Assembly (NCBI GenBank): GCA_017883105.1
Contig: JADGOF010000155.1
Span: forward strand, 1 to 5,922
Direction: 5' to 3'
DNA from: Acidimicrobiales bacterium
Lineage (GTDB): Bacteria; Actinomycetota; Acidimicrobiia; Acidimicrobiales; RAAP-2
DNA length: 5,922 bases
The translations under genes and the position numbers were made by a program. Positions 1 through 5,255 of this stretch are shown here, piece after piece. The stretch's first letter is position 1, and the number at the start of each line of letters is the position of its first letter. The notes beneath the pieces are model-generated. The model was given only the letters and a program-made list of their open reading frames with translations, was not told where the DNA came from and made no database searches.

Positions 1-1160
1 GGGATCCGTGAGTGGTACGCCTCTTCGGCGGCCGCCACCGCGGGGAGGATCTGGTGCACGCCCAGCCCGGACAGCGCGCTCACCTTCAGGACGGGCGCCT
101 CGCCTAGGAAGGCTAGCCGGTCTCCGACGTCGACCAGGATGTCGTTCCGGTCCTCGGTGGCGATCAGCTCCCACTTGTTGAGCACCACCACCACCGGACA
201 GCCGGACGCGCCGATTCGCTCGGCCAGGCGCTGGTCCTGATGGGTGATGCCGGCGGTGGCATCGATGATCAAGAGGGCGATGTCGGCCCGGTCGAGCGCA
301 TCGAGGGCCCGGAGGACGGAAAAGTACTCGGTGCCCCGTTCGGTGCGGGACTTCCGGCGCATGCCCGCGGTGTCGATGAAGCACACCGTGCCCTCCGGGG
401 TCTCGACCACCGTGTCCACTGCGTCGCGAGTGGTCCCCGGAGCGTCGTGGGTGACCGACCGCTCGTCGCCCACCAAGCGGTTGAACAGGGTCGACTTGCC
501 CACGTTGGGCCGCCCCACCAGGGCCACCCGCGGGATCCCGTGCTCGCTCCCCTGCTCGCCGGCCTGCCCGGCCAGGTCGGGCAGTTCCGGACTGGCACCG
601 TCTTCGACGACGTCGGGTACCTCCTCGCCGGCCGGTTGGGGGAACAGGCGCACCACGTCCTCGAGGAGGTCGCCGGTACCCCGTCCGTGCAGGGCGCTGA
701 CCGGCCACGGATCACCGAGGCCCAGGGACACCGCCTCCCAAGCGTCGGACTCCCGCTGCGAGGAGTCCACCTTGTTCATGACCACCCGCACCGGCCGACC
801 GGACCGCTTGAGCATGTGGGCGACGGCCATGTCCTCGTCGATGAGGCCGGTGGTGACGTCCACCACGAAGAGGATCACGTCGGCATTGTGCATGGCCCGC
901 TCGGACTGGGCGCTCACCTGGGCGTCGAGGGGGTCGTCGGTCGACAGCCATCCTCCGGTGTCGACCACAGTGAAGGCGTGCCCGCACCACTCGGCGTCCA
1001 GCTCCTTCCGGTCACGGGTGACGCCGGGACGCTCCTCGACCACGGCGGCCCGGCGGCCCACGATGCGGTTGACCAGGGTCGACTTGCCCACATTGGGGCG
1101 GCCGACGATGACCACCAGCGGCTGCTCCCTGGTGGTGGAGGTGGACTTGGGTGGTGTCAT
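1..1160 (-). CDS. der: Ribosome-assembly GTPase Der (EngA), 3'-truncated by window edge
   Basis: Der is a tandem-GTPase protein that binds the 50S subunit and is needed for its late maturation in the cytoplasm. The frame is open from ATG at 1160 to the window edge (386 codons; the family is usually about 440-490). First G domain: G1 GRPNVGKS (residues 20-27), PGVTRD (45-50), DTGG (67-70), NKVD (129-132), SAL (155-157). A roughly 35-residue acidic, Pro/Gly-rich linker (about 174-208) follows. Second G domain: GRPNVGKS (216-223), PGTTRD (241-246), DTAGMR (263-268), NKWE (328-331), SALSG near 360. The KH-like C-terminal domain would begin about where the window ends, so nearly all of it is missing. 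The start overlaps the stop of the upstream DUF512 gene (ATGA), and a GGGAG Shine-Dalgarno lies 7 bases ahead, so the two genes are probably co-transcribed and coupled. The Glu in the second G4 motif is unusual; Asp is canonical. The identification is secure. Confidence 0.97.
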   Translation of the reverse strand, partial: MTPPKSTSTTREQPLVVIVGRPNVGKSTLVNRIVGRRAAVVEERPGVTRDRKELDAEWCGHAFTVVDTGGWLSTDDPLDAQVSAQSERAMHNADVILFVVDVTTGLIDEDMAVAHMLKRSGRPVRVVMNKVDSSQRESDAWEAVSLGLGDPWPVSALHGRGTGDLLEDVVRLFPQPAGEEVPDVVEDGASPELPDLAGQAGEQGSEHGIPRVALVGRPNVGKSTLFNRLVGDERSVTHDAPGTTRDAVDTVVETPEGTVCFIDTAGMRRKSRTERGTEYFSVLRALDALDRADIALLIIDATAGITHQDQRLAERIGASGCPVVVVLNKWELIATEDRNDILVDVGDRLAFLGEAPVLKVSALSGLGVHQILPAVAAAEEAYHSRI

Positions 1161-2623
1161 CGGGGTGCTCCCAGGGTGACGGGGACCCGCTCAGGACGTG
1201 TGGTGGCCACCGTTCGACCGTCGTTGTTGTCGGTGACATCGGGCTGTGTGCTCTCGAGCACCCGACGCAGGGAGAGTCCGTCCGTGGCCACCACCTCGAC
1301 CGGGCGGGGAAGGTCGGCGATGGTCAGGTCGTCCAGGAATCGGCCTTCGGACAGGCAGGAGTCGGGCAGGAGATACCGATGGCCCTCCGGTTGCCCGGCC
1401 AGGACATCGACCAAGTCGGTACCGGTGAGGAGTCCGGAGACACCGATGTTGCCGCCGAAGAAGTGGTTGACCACGGGGACCAGGCGAATGTCGTCGCGTG
1501 GCAGCGACCCCACCAACGGGGCCAGTACCCGGGCGCCGTACTCGCCGGTCAGGATGGCGATGGGCGCACCCCGGTCGGGATCCCCCACACCGATACCCGC
1601 CCGGGGGGCCCGGTAGCCGGATGCCGGGGCGCCGTCCACGGCGGCGAAGAACCCGGGGCGCACCCCGAGGGCTGCGTGCTCGTCGCCCCCGAAGGCGGCT
1701 TCGAAGGCCCGGGCCATACCCAGCCCGTTCTCGTGCTGGGGGAACCCCTCGTAGGTGGACTTCAAGGGGAAGGGCCGCTCGGCCATCAGGTAGTACTCGT
1801 CGGCAGCGAAGACCATCCGCCGGCCGATGGCGGTGAGGAAGGTGTCCTGCCACTCCTTGACGGTGTCGCACACCGCGGCCGCCTCCTGTCGGCTGTGGGG
1901 CCGCATGGCCTGTTCACCGGAGAACCGGCTAACCCCCAGCGGAACACAGGCCACGGTGGCCAGGGTCGGGTAGCGATCGAGCACGCCGGACAGGGTGTCG
2001 TGGAGGATGGCGCCGTCATTCTTCCCCGGGCACACCACCACCTGGCCGTGCACTTCGATCCCGCCGTCGAGCAGTGCGCCCAACCAACGGAGGCTGGTGG
2101 CGCCCCGCCGGTTGCGGAGCAGATCGGCGCGGACGTCCGGGTCGGTGGCGTGGATGGAGACGAACAGCGGGCTGAGGCGTTCGGTGAGCACCCGCTCGAG
2201 GTCCATTTCCGTGAAGCGGGTCAGGGTGGTGAAGTTGCCGTAGAGGAAAGAGAGCCGGTAGTCGTCGTCCTTCAGCGACAGGCTCCGCCGCATGCCCTTG
2301 GGCAGTTGGTGGATGAAGCAGAACTCGCAGTGGTTGTCACAGGTGCGCACCCGGTCGAAGACGGCCGAGGAGACCTCGACCCCGAGCGGCTCACCCGGCT
2401 GCTTGGTGACCTGGACGGAGAAGGGCTCGGCGACACCTTTGCGACGGACCACCAAGTCCAGCTCGGGCTCGTCCACCAACAGGCTGTACTCGATCACGTC
2501 CCGTGGCGAGCGCCTGTTGAGGAAGAGGAACTCGTCCCCAGTGCGGAGGCCGGACCGGTCTGCCGGGGACGCGTTGGTGACGGCGACGACTTTTGGTGCC
2601 GTCGTCACTCGGGGCGCCGACAT
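1157..2623 (-). CDS. PDZ / radical-SAM-like / DUF512 Fe-S protein
   Basis: This is a 488-residue protein of the DUF512 family, predicted Fe-S oxidoreductases of unknown reaction. An N-terminal PDZ-like domain spans about residues 10-75 (ASPADRSGLRTGD, then RDVIEY). A radical-SAM type cluster motif follows, CDNHCEFCF, with cysteines at 95, 99 and 102 (CxxxCxxC), ahead of a TIM-barrel-like region (FVSIHATDPDVR near 154-165). The DUF512 part carries the family hallmarks DEYYLMA (275-281), YEGFPQHENGLGM (291-303), NHFFGGNIGVSGLLTG (386-401) and a later SCLSEGRFLDDLT segment. About 30 C-terminal residues look unconserved. The ATG at 2623 was chosen because the PDZ strand begins just after it and a -10 element sits at the leaderless distance. 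A start 50 codons upstream would run into ispH. The gene is divergent from ispH and overlaps der by four bases; the DUF512-der pairing is recurrent in bacteria. Family assignment is sure; biochemical function is unknown. Confidence 0.93.
   Translation of the reverse strand: MSAPRVTTAPKVVAVTNASPADRSGLRTGDEFLFLNRRSPRDVIEYSLLVDEPELDLVVRRKGVAEPFSVQVTKQPGEPLGVEVSSAVFDRVRTCDNHCEFCFIHQLPKGMRRSLSLKDDDYRLSFLYGNFTTLTRFTEMDLERVLTERLSPLFVSIHATDPDVRADLLRNRRGATSLRWLGALLDGGIEVHGQVVVCPGKNDGAILHDTLSGVLDRYPTLATVACVPLGVSRFSGEQAMRPHSRQEAAAVCDTVKEWQDTFLTAIGRRMVFAADEYYLMAERPFPLKSTYEGFPQHENGLGMARAFEAAFGGDEHAALGVRPGFFAAVDGAPASGYRAPRAGIGVGDPDRGAPIAILTGEYGARVLAPLVGSLPRDDIRLVPVVNHFFGGNIGVSGLLTGTDLVDVLAGQPEGHRYLLPDSCLSEGRFLDDLTIADLPRPVEVVATDGLSLRRVLESTQPDVTDNNDGRTVATTRPERVPVTLGAPR
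1168..1172 (-). promoter_or_regulatory. Shine-Dalgarno site for der
   Basis: On the minus strand GGGAG lies 7 bases before the der ATG, inside the last codons of the DUF512 gene. It supports the start at 1160. It contrasts with the other gene starts in the window, which lack a convincing ribosome binding site. This suggests der is an internal cistron that needs its own initiation signal. Confidence 0.65.
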
Positions 2624-2629
2624 GCCACC

Positions 2630-2635
2630 AGGATA
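2630..2635 (-). promoter_or_regulatory. -10 element of leaderless promoter for the DUF512-der operon
   Basis: Read on the minus strand the hexamer is TATCCT, followed by exactly six bases (GGTGGC) and then the ATG at 2623. This places the expected transcription start on the A of the start codon, the classic leaderless arrangement of actinobacteria. No clear TTGACA-like -35 hexamer is visible 16-18 bases further upstream. GGTGG directly before the ATG is too close to act as a normal ribosome binding site. Confidence 0.6.
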
Positions 2636-2693
2636 CCTGGTCTCCTTGGACGTCCCGACGTCGCCATGGGGCTGATGGGACCGGAAGCGCCGG

Positions 2694-2699
2694 TAGCCT
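2694..2699 (+). promoter_or_regulatory. -10 element of leaderless promoter for ispH operon
   Basis: TAGCCT lies exactly six bases before the GTG start of ispH, so transcription would begin at the start codon itself. There is no purine-rich Shine-Dalgarno stretch between it and the GTG (the spacer is GGCCGC). Only a weak -35 candidate is visible near 2671-2677. The element mirrors the minus-strand -10 at 2630-2635, and the two are separated by 58 bases, so the promoters must overlap upstream of their -10 boxes. Confidence 0.55.
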
Positions 2700-2705
2700 G
2701 GCCGC

Positions 2706-3836
2706 GTGCCCGTCGATCGCGTACTCCTGGCCGAACCGAGGGGGTTCTGTGCCGGGGTGGAGAAGGCGATCAAGGCGTTGGCGTGGATGGTGCGGGTCTT
2801 CGAGCCGCCGGTCTACTGCTACCACGAGATCGTCCACAACCGACACGTCGTCGAGCAGTTCCGGGCCCAGGGGGTGATCTTCGTCGACGATGTCCACGAG
2901 GTGCCGGCCGGCGCCCCCCTCATGCTCTCGGCTCATGGCTCCGCCCCCGAAGTGCTGGCTGCGGCCCGCAACAACGGCCGGGTGGTGGTCGATGCGGTGT
3001 GTCCCCTGGTCACCAAGGTCCATCACGAGCTGAAGGTGCGGGCCCGCAAGGGCTACACCGTGCTCTACGTCGGGCACCACGGCCACGAAGAGGCGGTGGG
3101 AACCATGGCGGTCGCCCCCTCGTCGGTGCGGCTGCTCGAGCGGGTCGAGGACGTGGACGCCCTCGGCGATCTCGACGCCGTCGACGGTCAGCCCCCGCAG
3201 GTGGCGCTCCTAGCCCAGACCACCTTGAGCCACGATGAATGGGCCGGCATCGTCGACCGGGCCCGTGAGCGCTTCCCCGATCTGTGGATGCCCAACCGGA
3301 GCGACCTGTGCTTCGCCACCACCAATCGCCAGGCTGCCTTGAAGGCCCTGGCCGGTCAGGCGGATGCGGTGGTGGTCATCGGCTCGGAGAACTCCTCGAA
3401 CACGGTGGCCCTCGAACAGGTGGCCGTGGCCTTCGGATGTCCCCGGGTGATCCGGGTCAACGATGCCTCCGAACTGCCCGACGATCTGCACGGGACGGTC
3501 GGTGTCACCGCCGGGGCCTCGGCTCCGGAGGCACTGGTGCAGGCCGTCGTCGAACGGTTGAGCCCCGTGCACGGCGTCGAGCGCTCGACGGTGACCGTCG
3601 AAGAGGAGTACTTCCCGCCCCCCCCGGAGCTCCGTGAGCTGTTGCGGGGCCTCGAGTCCACCTTGATGCTGATGAACGGGGTCCCCGCTCCGGGCTTCGA
3701 CGGCACGGAGCGGGTCGACGGGGACTCGGCCACCCGCGTCCTGGCTGATGACCGCAGCACGGTCGCCGCGGACGTGCTCGAGCGGTTGGCCGGAGGATGC
3801 CCCGAAGCGTCTTTTGGCGCGAGAATGATGGGATGA
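2706..3836 (+). CDS. ispH: 4-hydroxy-3-methylbut-2-enyl diphosphate reductase (IspH/LytB)
   Basis: IspH performs the last step of the MEP pathway, reducing HMBPP to IPP and DMAPP in the cytosol with a [4Fe-4S] cluster. All three cluster cysteines are visible: C15 in GFCAGV, C99 in DAVCP, C202 in DLCFATTNRQ. Substrate-binding signatures are EIVHN (H44), SAHG (H77), GHHGHEE (H127, E129), QTTLS (T173) and GSENSSNT (226-233), followed later by VGVTAGASAPE. The protein has 376 residues, while most IspH have about 300-330. The excess is a tail from about residue 312 with no domain I recognise. GTG at 2706 is chosen because the family N-terminus (VLLAEPRGFCAGV) follows directly and a -10 hexamer sits six bases upstream. 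It is first in a plus-strand operon, and its TGA overlaps the ATG of the HD gene. A C8 run at 3618-3625 does not break the frame. Confidence 0.97.
   Translation: MPVDRVLLAEPRGFCAGVEKAIKALAWMVRVFEPPVYCYHEIVHNRHVVEQFRAQGVIFVDDVHEVPAGAPLMLSAHGSAPEVLAAARNNGRVVVDAVCPLVTKVHHELKVRARKGYTVLYVGHHGHEEAVGTMAVAPSSVRLLERVEDVDALGDLDAVDGQPPQVALLAQTTLSHDEWAGIVDRARERFPDLWMPNRSDLCFATTNRQAALKALAGQADAVVVIGSENSSNTVALEQVAVAFGCPRVIRVNDASELPDDLHGTVGVTAGASAPEALVQAVVERLSPVHGVERSTVTVEEEYFPPPPELRELLRGLESTLMLMNGVPAPGFDGTERVDGDSATRVLADDRSTVAADVLERLAGGCPEASFGARMMG
3821..3826 (+). promoter_or_regulatory. Possible internal -10 element before the HD-domain gene
   Basis: GAGAAT lies exactly six bases before the ATG at 3833, inside the last codons of ispH, and keeps A2, A4, A5 and T6 of the TATAAT consensus. 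The spacing matches the other two leaderless promoters in this window. An internal leaderless promoter for the HD gene is therefore possible, but there is no clear -35 and the hexamer may be chance coding sequence. Confidence 0.25.
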
Positions 3837-4381
3837 CGACTTCATTCACCAGTATGGATGTCTCGACTGGCGACCAGTGGGGAGTGATCGGCGCTGAGAC
3901 GGTGAAGAACCAAGGTCGTGTGACCGACCGGGTGCTGGCCATGCTCGAGTCCCTGTCCGAGGTGGTCGACGGATTCGCGGTGGACCAGTTGACCCACTGC
4001 CTGCAGACGGCGACCCGGGCCGAACGGGCGGGAGCCGACGACGAGATGGTGGTGGCTTCGCTGTGCCATGACATCGGCAAGGCGGTCTCGGTGCCCAATC
4101 ACCCGCGGATCGCCGCGGAGATCCTGCGTCCCTATGTGCATCCCGAGGTGACCTCGGCAATCCTCGCCCACCAGGACTTCCAGGGCCGGCATTACTATCA
4201 CCACTTCAACATGGACCCCAACATGCGGGAGCGCTACCGGGATGAGCCGTGGTTCGAGTTGGCCGAGCGGTTTGCCGACGAGTGGGACCAGACCAGCTTC
4301 GACCCCGAGTACCCGACCGAGCCGCTGTCCCACTTCGAACCCAAGGTGCGGGCCGTCTTCGGCAATCCGCACATCCTGTAG
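3833..4381 (+). CDS. HD-domain protein, PhnZ/MIOX-like putative metal enzyme
   Basis: This 182-residue protein has an HD-superfamily core. Candidate metal ligands are H55 (QLTHCLQ), H79-D80 (CHDIGK), H90 (NHPRIAAEIL), H113 (AHQDF) and an Asp in the FADEWD segment (D149 or D152). The QLxHxLQxA...GAD...VVA..CHDIGK layout and the 24-residue H55-H79 spacing resemble small HD proteins related to PhnZ and myo-inositol oxygenase, some of which are mixed-valent diiron oxygenases rather than phosphohydrolases. No phosphonate genes are nearby, so the substrate is unknown. The ATG at 3833 overlaps the ispH stop (ATGA); the frame is open further upstream and an ATG at 3854 is an alternative. It ends FGNPHIL with TAG, overlapped by the next gene's GTG. 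It has no signal peptide or membrane segment, so it should be cytosolic. HD family membership is secure; the activity is an inference. Confidence 0.88.
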   Translation: MTTSFTSMDVSTGDQWGVIGAETVKNQGRVTDRVLAMLESLSEVVDGFAVDQLTHCLQTATRAERAGADDEMVVASLCHDIGKAVSVPNHPRIAAEILRPYVHPEVTSAILAHQDFQGRHYYHHFNMDPNMRERYRDEPWFELAERFADEWDQTSFDPEYPTEPLSHFEPKVRAVFGNPHIL

Positions 4382-5229
4382 TGGCCCCCACTCAGCGTCA
4401 TCGCTGGCTCACCCGGCCCGACAACCGGGAGCGCCGACGGAGCGCCGATCTCCTCGAACTGGCGCTCGACACGGCGCGCCGGGACTTCGAAGATAGGCAT
4501 CCGAACGCCCGCTTCGGGCCGGTGGTGGCCCTAGTCGCCGCGTACGAGGAGGAGCGCAACATCGGCGACGTCCTCAAGGCCATGCCGACCCTGGTCGGCG
4601 ATCTCGAGGTATCCACGCTGGTGGTGGTCGACGGCGGCCATGACGGCACAGCACAGGTCGCCATCGACGCCGGGGTGTTCACCTGCATGCTGCCGGTAAA
4701 CCTGGGACAGGGGGCGGCCCTGCGCCTCGGCTACGAGCTGGCCGCGGCCCACGGTGCCCGATTCGTGGTCACCCTCGACGCCGACGGGCAGAACGACCCT
4801 GGCGAAATGGAGTCCATGCTCCAACCCCTCCTCGACGACCGGGCCGACCTGGTCATCGCCTCGCGTCGTCTGGGAGTCGACCAGACCACCGACCGGTTCC
4901 GTCAGGCCGGGGTCAAGGTCTACGCCTGGGCGATCAACGCCATCGTCTCCCAGAAGCTGACCGATTCGTCGAACGGCTATCGCGCCTTCAAGGTGGAACT
5001 GCTCAACGACATCGTCCCCCACCTGGTGCAGGACCAGTACCAGACGGCGGAGGTGGTGATCACCGCGGCCAGCCGCGGCTGGCGCATCACCCAGCAACCC
5101 ACGATGTGGCACCCCCGGGCCTCGGGGGCGTCGAAGAAGGGCGGCAACCTGGTGTTCGGCTTGCACTACGCCCGGGTGATCGCCACCACCTGGTACCGGG
5201 TGACCCTGGGCAGCCGTCACCGCCTCTAG
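4381..5229 (+). CDS. Family 2 glycosyltransferase, DPM1/polyprenyl-phosphate-sugar-synthase-like
   Basis: This 282-residue protein has a GT-A fold. After a roughly 45-residue Arg-rich N-terminal stretch come VVALVAAYEEERNIGDVL (nucleotide-sugar-binding start, 48-65), VVVDGGHDGT (81-90), NLGQGAALRLGYE (107-119), the DxD-type DADGQ (133-137), IASRR (159-163), DSSNGYRAFK (195-204) and a QTAEVVITAASRGW segment. This set resembles the dolichyl/polyprenyl-phosphate mannose or glucose synthase branch of GT2, which transfers a sugar from an NDP-sugar to a lipid phosphate. No C-terminal membrane helix is present, so it is probably cytosolic or peripheral. GTG at 4381 is the only sensible start: it overlaps the preceding TAG by one base (TAGTG, termination-reinitiation), there is no Shine-Dalgarno, and no in-frame ATG precedes the core. 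Being with ispH hints at an isoprenoid-linked acceptor, but the sugar and acceptor cannot be read from the sequence. Confidence 0.9.
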   Translation: MAPTQRHRWLTRPDNRERRRSADLLELALDTARRDFEDRHPNARFGPVVALVAAYEEERNIGDVLKAMPTLVGDLEVSTLVVVDGGHDGTAQVAIDAGVFTCMLPVNLGQGAALRLGYELAAAHGARFVVTLDADGQNDPGEMESMLQPLLDDRADLVIASRRLGVDQTTDRFRQAGVKVYAWAINAIVSQKLTDSSNGYRAFKVELLNDIVPHLVQDQYQTAEVVITAASRGWRITQQPTMWHPRASGASKKGGNLVFGLHYARVIATTWYRVTLGSRHRL

Positions 5230-5255
5230 GCCTTCCGGCACAGTCCGGTGTGTGA
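5230..5255. other. Convergent spacer between glycosyltransferase and plsC-like gene
   Basis: These 26 bases separate two convergent stop codons. Short self-complementary pieces occur (two CCGG copies, and CACA opposite TGTG), but there is no stable GC stem followed by a T run in either direction. I see no convincing intrinsic terminator, so the two transcripts may read into each other or end by a factor-dependent route. Confidence 0.5.

Noticed and set aside
240..1616. Long plus-strand open frames antisense to der and the start of DUF512
   Set aside because: The minus-strand frame holds two complete sets of GTPase motifs. The antisense products have biased composition and no recognisable domain.
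2624..2773. Upstream start for the DUF512 protein, adding 50 residues
   Set aside because: The added residues are unlike the family, would overlap the ispH coding start, and would place translation upstream of the -10 element at 2630-2635.
1151..3238. A 695-codon plus-strand open frame running antisense to the DUF512 gene and into ispH
   Set aside because: Its product is low-complexity Gly/Arg/Pro/His-rich with no family motifs, while the opposite strand and the ispH frame carry conserved domains. It is a high-GC artefact.
3618..3639. Frameshift in ispH at the C8 run as the cause of the long tail
   Set aside because: The residues after the run (PPELRELL) still match the usual end of IspH in the same frame, so the reading frame is intact.
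3797..3832. Earlier start for the HD protein
   Set aside because: It would overlap ispH by about 40 bases and adds residues with no visible conservation. The ATGA overlap at 3833 is the more typical operon arrangement.
5230..5255. Intrinsic bidirectional terminator between convergent genes
   Set aside because: The possible stems are only about four base pairs, compete with one another, and are not followed by a T run on either strand.
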